Shown: piece after piece, positions 33,520-41,665 of the stretch
Layout: every line of letters starts with the position of its first letter
Numbering within the stretch: the first letter of the stretch is position 1
Source: Oscillatoria sp. FACHB-1407
GTDB lineage: Bacteria; Cyanobacteriota; Cyanobacteriia; Elainellales; Elainellaceae
NCBI RefSeq assembly: GCF_014697545.1
Contig: NZ_JACJSA010000007.1
Span: 248,001 to 312,000, forward strand
DNA length: 64,000 nt
Direction: 5' to 3'
Program-made: the position numbers and the translations under genes
Notes under the pieces: model-generated
The model's database searches: none
What the model saw: the letters and a program-made list of their open reading frames with translations, nothing else
Told to the model about the DNA's origin: nothing

Positions 33520-34464
33520 ATGCAAACCCTCACTCTTGGCGCAACCGGCCCTACTGTTCCCCCGCTCTGCATCGGCACCTGGGCATGGGGCGACAAACTG
33601 TTTTGGAGCTACGGCAAAGATTACAACGCTGACCAGCTACAGGGGGCGTTTGATGAGGCGATCGCCTCTGGTGTGAATTTTTTCGACACGGCTGAAATCT
33701 ACGGCTTTGGTGAGTCAGAGAATCTGATCGGACAGTTCATGCAGCGATCGCAGCAACCTGTCTACATTGCAACTAAATATTTTCCAGTGCCGTGGCGGTT
33801 TACGGCAGATGCCGTCGCCGCTGCCCTCACCGCCAGTCTGAGACGGTTGAAGCTGCCCACGGTGGATTTGTATCAGGTACACCAACCCTTCGGCTTTCTC
33901 ATGTCGCAGGAAACCTTGATGAATGCCCTTGCCGATGAGGTGAAGCAGGGCAGAATCAAAACCGTTGGGGTGAGTAATTATTCCGCTGCACAGATGCGTG
34001 AGGCACACGAGTTGCTGGCGAAGCGGGGCGTTCCCCTGGCGGTGAATCAGGTGCAATACTCTCTGCTGGCGCGGCAGATTGAGCGTAATGGCATCCTGGA
34101 TACGGCTCGTGAGTTAGGTATTACGATCCTGGCTTATAGTCCATTGGCGCAGGGTTTGCTGACGGGCAAATACACCGCTGAGAACTATACTGAACCGACA
34201 GGGGCGCGTCGCTTAAACCCCCGCTTTAGCCAGGAGGGATTAACGAAACTGACTCCGGTGCTGAAGGTGTTGCAGGAAGTGGGCGATCGCTACCAGAAAA
34301 CTCCTGCTCAGGTTGCCCTCAACTGGTTGATTGCTCAGGGCAATGTGATTCCCATTCCAGGGGCAAAAACGGCAGAGCAGGCACGGCAAAATGCTGGCGC
34401 AATGGGTTGGTCAATGACCGATGAGGAGAGAGCACAAATTGATCAGGTGACTCGCGATTGGTAG
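33520..34464 (+). CDS. Aldo/keto reductase
   Basis: 314 residues, an (alpha/beta)8 barrel. Catalytic tetrad visible: Asp in FFDTAEIYGFGESE (~51-64), Tyr in the same segment, Lys in VYIATKYFPVP (~82-92), His in LYQVHQPF (~118-125). NADPH-binding C-terminal part IPIPGAKTAEQARQNAGAMG. It would reduce aldehydes or ketones with NADPH in the cytoplasm; the natural substrate is unknown. Closest in pattern to the AKR11/YajO-like groups with plant-type homologues. A REP-like hairpin overlaps its stop codon. Confidence 0.93.
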   Translation: MQTLTLGATGPTVPPLCIGTWAWGDKLFWSYGKDYNADQLQGAFDEAIASGVNFFDTAEIYGFGESENLIGQFMQRSQQPVYIATKYFPVPWRFTADAVAAALTASLRRLKLPTVDLYQVHQPFGFLMSQETLMNALADEVKQGRIKTVGVSNYSAAQMREAHELLAKRGVPLAVNQVQYSLLARQIERNGILDTARELGITILAYSPLAQGLLTGKYTAENYTEPTGARRLNPRFSQEGLTKLTPVLKVLQEVGDRYQKTPAQVALNWLIAQGNVIPIPGAKTAEQARQNAGAMGWSMTDEERAQIDQVTRDW

Positions 34465-34497
34465 CGATCTCTGACTTCTCGAACCAACCGGAGAGCT
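34464..34497. repeat. REP-like hairpin at the aldo/keto reductase stop
   Basis: GCGATCTCTGACTTCTCGAA with right arm CCGGAGAGCT. Its reverse complement closely matches 3431-3449, so it belongs to the REP family linked here to the RAYT gene. Confidence 0.6.
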
Positions 34498-34591
34498 AGA
34501 ACTTACGAGCCATAGCCAGAGGCGATCGCGTCTCCAATATTTTATTTGGAGAGAGATAGCCATCCTATTTGATTCATGAAGAAGTCTGAGA

Positions 34592-34691
34592 TATGTCAAT
34601 GGTCAATGGTCAATCGTTGCTGGTCAATCGTCAATGGTCAATCGTCAATGGTCAATAGTCAATGGTCAATAGTCAATCGTTGCTGGTCATA
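34592..34691. repeat. STRR of GTCAATG/GTCAATC/GTCAATA heptamers
   Basis: About thirteen near-identical heptamers (GTCAATGGTCAATCGTTGCTG), complementary in sequence to the array at 28503-28594. No gene. Confidence 0.9.
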
Positions 34692-34767
34692 CACAAATGG
34701 CGAATGCCGAATGCCTAATGAAAGAGTAGGTTTCACGATCGATTTAGGACTGCTATAGCTTTTGCCG

Positions 34768-34858
34768 GAAAGCTTAAGGCAGAGGCAATGGCTCAAATCC
34801 TGATGCTGGGGAAGCTTCCTGACTTGCCTCTGCCCCATCGAATGTGGCTACGGCTATA
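34768..34858. repeat. 91-bp dispersed repeat (second copy at 57588-57678)
   Basis: Aligns without gaps to 57588-57678, sharing GAAAGCT, TGGCTCAAA/TAGCTCAAA, CTTCCTGACTTG, ATCGAATG and GGCTACGGCT. It sits upstream of the methyltransferase gene here and upstream of the HAD gene there. Confidence 0.8.
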
Positions 34859-34914
34859 GATCCGTGATATAGCTGGAGAAGGCAGAGAACGGGCAGCATT
34901 GCAGGAGTCAGACG

Positions 34915-35427
34915 ATGAAACTCTTCACGGATTGGGGGTTTACCAGACAAGGATGGCGGCAGGGGCAGCGAGGTGAGTATTGGGTAGTGGCGCAGGCTGT
35001 GCTGTTCATAGCGATGTTTTTTGTGCCTGTCTATCAACCTGTGCCGATTTCCCTGGAGCCAGTGGCACGGTATGTCCTGTGGGCGATCGCCCTTGCTCTG
35101 GGGCTATTTGCCCTGATTTTGCTCCTCAAAGGCTTGCTCGACCTGGGTAAAAGTCTGACTCCACTTCCCTATCCCCGTGAGGATGGTCAACTGGTGCAAA
35201 CGGGAGTTTACGGCATCGTGCGCCATCCCCTCTACAGTGGTTTGATTTTGGGTGTTCTAAGTTGGGCAGTGTTTAACCTCAGTTTGTCTCACGCGATCGC
35301 CTCTCTGGTGTTCTTTGTCTTCTTCAATGCCAAAGCCAATCAAGAAGAACAGTGGCTCAGTGAGAAGTATCCGGACTATGCGGCTTATCAGCAACGAGTT
35401 AAGAAGTTGATTCCGTGGGTGTATTAA
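34915..35427 (+). CDS. Isoprenylcysteine/phospholipid methyltransferase-like membrane protein
   Basis: 170 residues, about four transmembrane helices. The C-terminal half has the hallmark of ICMT/PEMT-like methyltransferases: GVYGIVRHPLYSGLILG (~99-115), followed by a hydrophobic hairpin and QEEQWLSEKYPDYAAYQQRV (~143-162), where the Glu and Tyr residues help bind S-adenosylmethionine. It would methylate a lipid-soluble or membrane-anchored acceptor; the acceptor is unknown. No partner genes adjacent. Confidence 0.88.
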   Translation: MKLFTDWGFTRQGWRQGQRGEYWVVAQAVLFIAMFFVPVYQPVPISLEPVARYVLWAIALALGLFALILLLKGLLDLGKSLTPLPYPREDGQLVQTGVYGIVRHPLYSGLILGVLSWAVFNLSLSHAIASLVFFVFFNAKANQEEQWLSEKYPDYAAYQQRVKKLIPWVY

Positions 35428-35733
35428 AAGCAGTAGTTGGAGGGGTGAAGGCTGGGCCACGCCCCGCAAGGGGGTGATAGGTGAACCGTAAAGACGTGAT
35501 GATGGAAGTTGAGGAAATATTTCGGCAATTCCTATAGCATCTTGCCCGCGAGCGAGACGCTCGCACTTCTATGACCAGATAATTGTTTAACCTTCGTTAT
35601 CCCCCACTCCCTTACCCCCCACTCTCCACTCCCTCACTCCCCTACTCCCCCTCACGGCAGATGAAGTTTCTGTATTTCTTGAAAGAGGCGATCGCTCACT
35701 GCAATAAACTTATGTATAATTGCTTAAGAAATG
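35428..35733. other. Gene-free region before the manganese riboswitch
   Basis: Contains a C-rich STRR at 35598-35655 (CCCACTC, CCACTCC, CCCTACT units) and a -10 element TATAAT at 35715-35720 that probably starts the riboswitch transcript. No clear -35 match. Confidence 0.55.
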
Positions 35734-35870
35734 AAAGGGAGTAGCTGCTGGTTTATCAGCCCATCTGAATCAACATACTGGGGATGACCCTGGTTCAGAT
35801 GACAGAGCTACTACTGGATGTTGAATCATTTGATTCCTGCCAGTAGTCTCTGGAAGCGAGACTTTCACTG
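35734..35870 (+). ncRNA. yybP-ykoY manganese riboswitch upstream of mnx
   Basis: The conserved 5' element AAAGGGAGTAGC (35734-35745) and the distal element GAAGCGAGACTTTC (35853-35866) are both present. They lie at the spacing of the yybP-ykoY aptamer, with intervening stems such as CATCTGAA/TTCAGATG. An expression-platform hairpin follows (TTGGGTGGGCTTGG paired with CAAGTTCGCCCAA). The controlled gene, mnx, is a known target class. Mn2+ binding should raise expression. Confidence 0.82.
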
Positions 35871-35965
35871 AGTCCACAGTTGGGTGGGCTTGGTGGAGTG
35901 TCAGCCAGCACCCTCATCAAGTTCGCCCAAAACGCCACGTTATATTTGGGGAGAGCTTTGAGGGA

Positions 35966-36583
35966 ATGCTAACTGCTTTTACGGCTGGTCTTTTGTTAAT
36001 TACGGTGTCGGAGTTGGGCGATAAAACGTTCTTTATCGCGGTTGTGTTGTCGATGCGTCACTCACGCTGGCTTGTCTTTACAGGAGTTGCAGCGGCACTG
36101 GCAGCGATGACGATACTATCCGTTGTGATGGGACAGGCGATCGCGTTTTTGCCAGCGTTGTGGGTTGACATTGCCACCATTGCCCTGTTTGCCATCTTTG
36201 GTTGCAAGTTACTCTACGATGCCAGTCGTATGCCAGATAGACCGGGTGTGACGGAGTGTCAGGAAGCTGTTGAGATGGTAGACAAATCCATCATCAATCG
36301 CCGGAAGCAACAGTGGGGCGTTTTTGCGGAGGCGTTTACTCTGACGTTTCTAGCCGAGTGGGGCGATCGCACCCAATTTGCGACGATTGCACTGGCAGCG
36401 GATCAGTCGGCTCTGGGAGTAACGCTGGGAGCGATTTTGGGACACATGATCTGTGCGGCGATCGCGGTTCTGGGGGGATGCTTGATTGCCGGACGCATTT
36501 CAGAACGCACAATCACGGGTTTGGGAGGTGCGCTGTTCCTGTTATTTGCGGCGATCGCCTGGGTCGAGTTGCAGTGGGTTTAG
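35966..36583 (+). CDS. mnx: Manganese exporter Mnx (UPF0016/TMEM165 family)
   Basis: 205 residues, six transmembrane helices in two homologous halves. Each half has the family motif E-x-G-D-(K/R)-(T/S): SELGDKTFFIA (~16-26) and LAEWGDRTQFATI (~129-141). In Synechocystis this family exports Mn2+ across the thylakoid membrane and protects from manganese excess while supplying photosystem II. An Mn-sensing riboswitch in the 5' leader supports the assignment. GGGGAGAG lies upstream of the ATG. It is convergent with ado. Confidence 0.93.
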   Translation: MLTAFTAGLLLITVSELGDKTFFIAVVLSMRHSRWLVFTGVAAALAAMTILSVVMGQAIAFLPALWVDIATIALFAIFGCKLLYDASRMPDRPGVTECQEAVEMVDKSIINRRKQQWGVFAEAFTLTFLAEWGDRTQFATIALAADQSALGVTLGAILGHMICAAIAVLGGCLIAGRISERTITGLGGALFLLFAAIAWVELQWV

Positions 36584-36609
36584 GCCGATCCTGGCAAAAC
36601 CAAAATAGC

Positions 36610-36637
36610 GTAGGGGCATGACATGTCACGCCCCTAC
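36610..36637. repeat. 28-bp palindrome, GTAGGGGCG family, between mnx and ado
   Basis: Arms GTAGGGGCA/CGCCCCTAC with core TGACATGTCA. Located between two convergent genes, so it could stop transcription from both sides. Confidence 0.85.
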
Positions 36638-36673
36638 ACGATGTTGATATATCAATCTGAATGCGATCGGAAG

Positions 36674-37369
36674 TTAAGCCGCAGCTAACCCGTAAGCTGA
36701 CATCCGCATGATGTCGCGAGTGGTAAACCCGATGTTGCTCAGAGCTTCGCCATAGCTGATCATGAAGTCTTCAACTAGGGCTTCTTTTTCCATGCCCAAT
36801 TCATGAGCATCGTGCTCAACCTGGTTCAGCATGCGCCATACCAGAGGTAGGTTTTGGCGGTTTGCCTCTTCCAGTTCTGCCTTAGACTCTTCAAAGTTGG
36901 CTTTCAACCACTCTTCCCCAAAATTGAGGTGGAGATATTCGTCTTTGACAACACCCTCTGTGATCTTGCGAGCAAAGTCATCTGCTACAGGGATGTAGAT
37001 GTTGTAAGCCGAGATTGCAAAACACTCGATGATGAGGGATTGAATCAGTAAGCAAGTCACAATTTTGCCAGTCGCTGCCGCTTCCTGGAAGTTGCGATGC
37101 AAATCAGCAAAAAACTCACGAGCAAATTCCATATCTGGATCGACTTCTAAGTTCCGTCCACAGGCTTGAAAGCCCTTCTTGTGACGGCTCTCCATCTTAG
37201 ACAGGCTGATCAGTTGATCTTTGTCATTTGGAAGAAGCTCAGCGAGACGCTGATAATTTTCAAAAGCTTCTTGCTCGCCTTCAATTACAATCGCATTAAT
37301 TCGACTATAGGCGTCTTTGTAGGCTTCACTGCGAAAGTCAATATCTGAGATAACCTCAAGCTGCGGCAT
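36674..37369 (-). CDS. ado: Aldehyde-deformylating oxygenase (alkane synthesis)
   Basis: 231 residues, the usual length. Ferritin-like di-iron ligands are all visible: Glu in [11 protein letters not shown] (~32), ExxH in [10 protein letters not shown] (~60-63), Glu in [12 protein letters not shown] (~115), ExxH in [14 protein letters not shown] (~144-147). ADO converts fatty aldehydes to alkanes plus formate in the second step of cyanobacterial hydrocarbon synthesis. Its partner, acyl-ACP reductase (aar), usually adjacent, is not present in the flanks seen here: mnx lies downstream and a sugar permease gene upstream, both on the other strand. Confidence 0.97.
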   Translation of the reverse strand: MPQLEVISDIDFRSEAYKDAYSRINAIVIEGEQEAFENYQRLAELLPNDKDQLISLSKMESRHKKGFQACGRNLEVDPDMEFAREFFADLHRNFQEAAATGKIVTCLLIQSLIIECFAISAYNIYIPVADDFARKITEGVVKDEYLHLNFGEEWLKANFEESKAELEEANRQNLPLVWRMLNQVEHDAHELGMEKEALVEDFMISYGEALSNIGFTTRDIMRMSAYGLAAA

Positions 37370-37552
37370 AACTCCATCGTCTCCTGGCTAAAAATGTGCC
37401 GATTACGACAACACAAAAATGGCTAGATATTCCTATATTTCTAATCTATACCCTACTGGGTGTAAGCAGAAATTTACAAGCGGTCTGAACTTATCAAACT
37501 CAATGATTTCTATTGCCCATTTCAATACGTGCGATCGCGGCACCCTTCATCT

Positions 37553-38419
37553 ATGAATGTTAATGCTAACACTCCACCAGACCTTCGTGCCGGAACAAAC
37601 CTCTCAATTCCCTGGCAGGACTGGCTCAGTCTCGTTTTGCTGTGGGTTGGGGCTGGGGTGGTGTTGCTTCCCTTATTCGTTGTATTTCTGACGTCGTTGA
37701 CCCCCTCCGGTATGGTGTCTAATCTCAATGTTGGATCAACCACAGGCTGGACATGGGCAAACTATCGCGAAGCCTGGGAGAGGGGCAACTTTTTGTTGGC
37801 ATTTGCTAATTCAACCCTCGTGGCACTGGCAGTGACTGCGCTGCAAATTTTGACCTCAGCCCTAGCGGGATATGCTCTGGCTCGGTTTAAGTTTTGGGGA
37901 CGGCAAGCTGTTTTACTGATTGTGCTGGCGACGCTGGTGATTCCCTTTCAACTGCTGGTAATTCCGGTCTTTCTGGTGCTGAAGTGGGGACATTTGATTA
38001 ATACCTATGCGGCTTTGATTTTGCCCACAGCCGCAAATGGCTTTGGCATTTTCCTGATGCGGCAGTATTTTCAGACGATCCCAGTGGAGTTGGAGGAAGC
38101 CGCAGCGATCGACGGGGCAAATCGGCTACAGATCCTCTGGCGGGTGATGTTGCCGCTGGCACGTCCGGCTCTGGTGACGCTGTTTCTGTTTACCTTTATT
38201 GCCGAATGGAACGATCTGTTCAAACCTCTGGTGTTTACCACTCGACCTGAGTTGCGGACAGTGCAGCTGGCTCTGGCAGAGTTTCAAGAGCAATTTACCA
38301 ACAACTGGTCATTGATGATGGCAGCAGTCGTGATTGCAACTATTCCCGTTGTGGTGTTGTTTTTGGTGGGGCAACGGCAATTTATCCGAGGCATTGCTGC
38401 TACTGGGATCAAGAATTAA
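37553..38419 (+). CDS. Carbohydrate ABC transporter permease (MalG-like)
   Basis: 288 residues from the ATG at 37553; an in-frame GTG at 37529 would add eight residues. Six transmembrane helices and the EAA loop EEAAAIDGANRLQILWRVML (~188-207), which docks the ATPase. It resembles CUT1-family inner-membrane subunits that import oligosaccharides or, in cyanobacteria, osmolytes such as glucosylglycerol. No second permease, ATPase or binding protein is next to it, so the rest of the transporter must be encoded elsewhere. Convergent with the next gene, five bases between stops. Confidence 0.9.
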   Translation: MNVNANTPPDLRAGTNLSIPWQDWLSLVLLWVGAGVVLLPLFVVFLTSLTPSGMVSNLNVGSTTGWTWANYREAWERGNFLLAFANSTLVALAVTALQILTSALAGYALARFKFWGRQAVLLIVLATLVIPFQLLVIPVFLVLKWGHLINTYAALILPTAANGFGIFLMRQYFQTIPVELEEAAAIDGANRLQILWRVMLPLARPALVTLFLFTFIAEWNDLFKPLVFTTRPELRTVQLALAEFQEQFTNNWSLMMAAVVIATIPVVVLFLVGQRQFIRGIAATGIKN

Positions 38420-38424
38420 ATCTC

Positions 38425-39477
38425 CTATCCCTCTAGTTCAGGCAGAATCTGTAGGCGAATCGTGCGGGAGAAGCTGTTGCCTTCGGGGTCACCCAGTTGC
38501 AATTCCAGAATGTTGCCGGATAGGGAGCCGAGACTGTTGAGGAGCGATCGCAAATGGGGAGTGCTGGCTCCGCTATCCAGGTAAACCCGCTCTGAAAGGT
38601 TATTGAGTCGCTTCCAGGTGGTGTAGAGTTTAGCCATCAACTGTTCTAGCTGAGCGGCATTGTTTACCAGATCAGCAGTTGAGTTGAGACAGCCAACCCG
38701 CAACGCTTCCTCCAGAGCAGACTCCAAATCGATGGCATTTTGGTCTAAGGTTTGCACCTGAGCCGCTGCGCTGATGTATTTAGCAAGATAGCGGGCTTCG
38801 GCAGTGACTTGTTTGAGGGTGTCTACATCGGGGTTCTCAGCGACTTCTTCCTGCAAGAAGGTCTGGTGGGCAGGGGGCAGTTTTTCCAGTTCCCGCACAA
38901 AGGGAGCAACGTAGCGCGTAGGAATGGTGTTGTTGGCTGCTTTTTCTTTAAGCTCGTCTGGCAATAAATCTGATGACATGGCAACCCACTCATCCGAAAG
39001 TTGACGCACCTCACGCCGGGTAATGCGATCGCCCCGGTGCGCGGCATCACTGACCATCTGTTGCACTTCTGGGGCTGATTTGGCGGTTTCTACAAAGGCG
39101 CGTTTGCTGAACTGGTTCACGTCCTCCGGTTCTAACATACCCCCCTCTATTAACGTGTCAGCACTGTCTGCCAACTCAATCAGCGAGTAGGCTTGGCTTT
39201 TGCTAATTTCTCGATCTTTAAGCCAGTTGAGAAACCCCGTTCCCCGACCGTCGCTACTGCGCTTTTCGCGATCGCGCACGGTTCTCAAAATCCGCCCACG
39301 CCAGATGTCTGTCTGGAGATCAAAGCGATCGCACACCAACCAGGCAGTTTCAATCTGCTTTTGAAACTCATGCTCTGAAATGTCTTCGTCGTCGGGATCG
39401 GGCAGTTGAAATTGCAGCTCTAATTCTGGTTCTACGCCAGCAGGGGTGATATCACGGGTAAATTGAGTTGCAACCAT
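38425..39477 (-). CDS. Conserved protein with HTH-like segment, unknown function
   Basis: 350 residues, mostly helical and acidic. Around residues 85-115, WLKDREISKSQAYSLIELAD looks like a helix-turn-helix, and the segment GDRITRREVRQLSDEW resembles linkers in ParB/plasmid replication-type proteins. Several long helices (~190-300) could form a coiled coil. The C-terminal ~50 residues (LELQLGDPEGNSFSRTIRLQ) look like a small beta domain. No catalytic motif is recognised. It may be a cyanobacterial DNA-binding or chromosome-associated protein, but this is inference from composition. Confidence 0.65.
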   Translation of the reverse strand: MVATQFTRDITPAGVEPELELQFQLPDPDDEDISEHEFQKQIETAWLVCDRFDLQTDIWRGRILRTVRDREKRSSDGRGTGFLNWLKDREISKSQAYSLIELADSADTLIEGGMLEPEDVNQFSKRAFVETAKSAPEVQQMVSDAAHRGDRITRREVRQLSDEWVAMSSDLLPDELKEKAANNTIPTRYVAPFVRELEKLPPAHQTFLQEEVAENPDVDTLKQVTAEARYLAKYISAAAQVQTLDQNAIDLESALEEALRVGCLNSTADLVNNAAQLEQLMAKLYTTWKRLNNLSERVYLDSGASTPHLRSLLNSLGSLSGNILELQLGDPEGNSFSRTIRLQILPELEG

Positions 39478-39517
39478 TCCAGCATTCAGAAAAACAGTCG
39501 CATCATTATGACATGAA

Positions 39518-39625
39518 GGAGAAGGATAAAAAATGAAGGATAAAGGATAAAAAATGAAGGATAAAACTTAGAGGATAGATGGGAACTTTACTCCCTATTC
39601 CCCACTCCCTATTCCCCACTCCCTC
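39518..39625. repeat. STRR: AAGGATAAAAAATG units and CCCACTC/CCCTATT units
   Basis: Three AAAATGAAGGATAAA-type units followed by TTCCCCACTCCCTATTCCCC. Lies between divergently read ends; no gene. Confidence 0.8.
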
Positions 39626-40813
39626 TTATCCTTCCTGTAATCCTCTCAACCGAAACAGCAGAAACTGAGTAATTTGGTCGTCGTTGAAGTTGTTGTCACT
39701 GGCGACAATGAGACTCCGGGTGCCATCGGGTAGTTGTGGTCCTAGAGTCAACCCCTCCAGGTTGTCGAGGGGAATGTCTAGAGTGCTCAGGTCAAGTAAT
39801 AGTTGCTTGCGGATGGGTTGGATGCCTTCAACATCGCCACTGAGGGTAGAAATGCCGGAGATATCGGTTGCTCCACCCGTTGCCAGTTGAAAGATTTTGG
39901 CATTCAGCCCGCCGATCCCATAAGATCGCTCGATGCTAAGGAAATGCCCTGCCTGATCGAGGGTGAGAATCTCGGTCAAGCCATTGGCGATCGCCCCTTC
40001 GGGGAGTGGCTCAACGAGATACAGGTGCTCGGAAATCAGCGTGGAGCGTTCGTCCCCAACCAAATAGTGCAGAAAACGAGAGCGAGTCGGCTGTGGTTCT
40101 GTCGAATCTGGGTCAGGTTCTGCAATGTCTTGTAGCAAGGCTGACTCATTGGCAGCAAATAGGCGAAATGGCTCTAACCAGGTAGGGCTATAACCGCCCG
40201 GATTGAGGGTCAACCCCTCAAAGCCCAGGTTGTCTTGAATTCCCTGTGGTTGATCATCCACGGTTTTAGGGGTGTATCGCTCTGGAATCTGGAGGCTTCC
40301 CTTGTACTGCCCCGTGGTTAAATCAAACTCCTGAATGAAGGGACTCACCCCATCACGGGCAACCCCTTCACTAGCAATAAATACGGACTGGCGCGGCGAG
40401 AGGGCAATGCCTTCGGGGTCAAGGCTATTAGGAGAATAAGTTGCCCCGGTTTGATCCTTCAGGGTCGTAACGCCTGTAATTTCTACTCCGTTAAAGCGGG
40501 GTTGCCCTGCCTCATCTGCCCCGATATCCAGTTTCAGAGTGTAAAAGCGGGCAGGGTTGATGCTGCTGCGATCGTCTGATACCGCATAGAGGCGATCGCG
40601 CTGGCGGTCATAGGCGATTCCAGACAAGCCTCCCACGGTTGTGTTCTCAAAGGTGTCAACGGGCAACTCGTACGCACCCAAAAAATCTAGCGATAGATCG
40701 AGAAAGAGCCGATCTTCTGCATTGACACGCGGTAAGGCACAACCTGTGAAGCAAAACAACAGCAACCCTAGCGTGAGTAGCTTGAGCAGAGATGGCAGAC
40801 GACGCAATGGCAT
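39626..40813 (-). CDS. Lipoprotein with esterase-like/phytase-type beta-propeller domain
   Basis: 395 residues from the ATG at 40813. An upstream in-frame extension translates an STRR (repeated Pro/Leu/Tyr) and is rejected. Lipoprotein signal: LLTLGLLLFCFTGC with the lipid-modified Cys near residue 24. The rest fits the 'esterase-like activity of phytase' family (PF13449 type): VGGLSGIAYDRQRDRLYAVSDD (~residues 60-80, split here as GLSGIAYD and YAVSDD), LDPEGIALSPRQ, FEGLTLNPGG and DNLEGLTLGPQLPDG. These recurrent SGI/EGL motifs form propeller blades. Function is unproven; likely periplasmic. Confidence 0.82.
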   Translation of the reverse strand: MPLRRLPSLLKLLTLGLLLFCFTGCALPRVNAEDRLFLDLSLDFLGAYELPVDTFENTTVGGLSGIAYDRQRDRLYAVSDDRSSINPARFYTLKLDIGADEAGQPRFNGVEITGVTTLKDQTGATYSPNSLDPEGIALSPRQSVFIASEGVARDGVSPFIQEFDLTTGQYKGSLQIPERYTPKTVDDQPQGIQDNLGFEGLTLNPGGYSPTWLEPFRLFAANESALLQDIAEPDPDSTEPQPTRSRFLHYLVGDERSTLISEHLYLVEPLPEGAIANGLTEILTLDQAGHFLSIERSYGIGGLNAKIFQLATGGATDISGISTLSGDVEGIQPIRKQLLLDLSTLDIPLDNLEGLTLGPQLPDGTRSLIVASDNNFNDDQITQFLLFRLRGLQEG

Positions 40814-40883
40814 AGCGAGGGGGGTAGAGGGGTAGGGAGTAAAGGGGGGAGGGCAGAGATGCAATTAATTCTGCACTCAAAGA

Positions 40884-40920
40884 GGCAAAAAAAAGACCCT
40901 TACCAAAGATGGTAAGGGCA
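40884..40920 (-). terminator. Terminator of the ctaCDE unit
   Basis: Read on the minus strand: CCCTTACC, loop ATCTTT, GGTAAGGG, then TCTTTTTTTT. A textbook rho-independent terminator 28 bp after the ctaE stop. Confidence 0.9.
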
Positions 40921-40947
40921 TTTCAAGCCGAAAAAAGGAGGCGATCG

Positions 40948-41568
40948 CTAGAGGATGTAGAGGATCAGGAAGAGAACGATCCAGACCACATCCACAAAGT
41001 GCCAATAAATCTCGGCAGCTTCTACGCCAAAGTGGTGTTCGCTGGAGTAGTGATCTTTTTTGAGCGATCGCACCAACACAGCAGCAATTAACCCGATTCC
41101 ACAGAGGACGTGTAACCCGTGAAAGCCAGTTAATACGTAGAAGGTGCTGGCAAACAAATTGGTTTTTAGCCCAAACTCCAGGTGGCTATATTCGTAGATC
41201 TGACCCGCCAGGAAGATCGCCCCCATAATAGCGGTCAATCCAAACCAGAGACGCAGTCCTTTAACGTCATTCTTTTTGACCGCAACATCTGCCTGGTGGA
41301 TCACAAAGCTACTGGAGATCAGAATCACCGTGTTGATGCCGGGTAACAGCAACTCTAGTTCTGGGGTTCCCTCTGGAGGCCAGATTGGTGCAACGAGGCG
41401 AAACGTGAAATATGCAAGGAACAGCCCTGCGAAGATCATCGTTTCCGCAATCAGGAAGACAATCACCCCAAACAAACGGTGGTCTGGATGCGCCTCATGA
41501 TGCGCGACGGTCGCCTCGTGGTGATAGTTTAGTGCCGTCTTGGTTGGATCAATGGTTGAACCTTGCAT
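40948..41568 (-). CDS. ctaE: Cytochrome c oxidase subunit III
   Basis: 206 residues from the ATG at 41568 (a TTG nine bases upstream is less likely; GAGG precedes the ATG). Multiple transmembrane helices. Family motifs: HHEATVAHHEAHPDHRLFG at the N-terminus, VIFLIAETMIFAGLFLAYF (~36-54), LTGFHGLHVLCGIGL (~140-154) and the C-terminal WHFVDVVWIVLFLILYIL. It is the third core subunit of the aa3-type terminal oxidase and stabilises proton uptake in subunit I. Last gene of ctaC-ctaD-ctaE, followed by a strong terminator. Confidence 0.96.
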   Translation of the reverse strand: MQGSTIDPTKTALNYHHEATVAHHEAHPDHRLFGVIVFLIAETMIFAGLFLAYFTFRLVAPIWPPEGTPELELLLPGINTVILISSSFVIHQADVAVKKNDVKGLRLWFGLTAIMGAIFLAGQIYEYSHLEFGLKTNLFASTFYVLTGFHGLHVLCGIGLIAAVLVRSLKKDHYSSEHHFGVEAAEIYWHFVDVVWIVLFLILYIL

Positions 41569-41665
41569 AAACCTCAACTGTGATGAGTGGACTACTAAAT
41601 CCTTTGTGAGACAAGGGGCTTAAGCTCCTTGTTAGAAGTGGGAACGCAGTTTGAAGGACCCTGCA

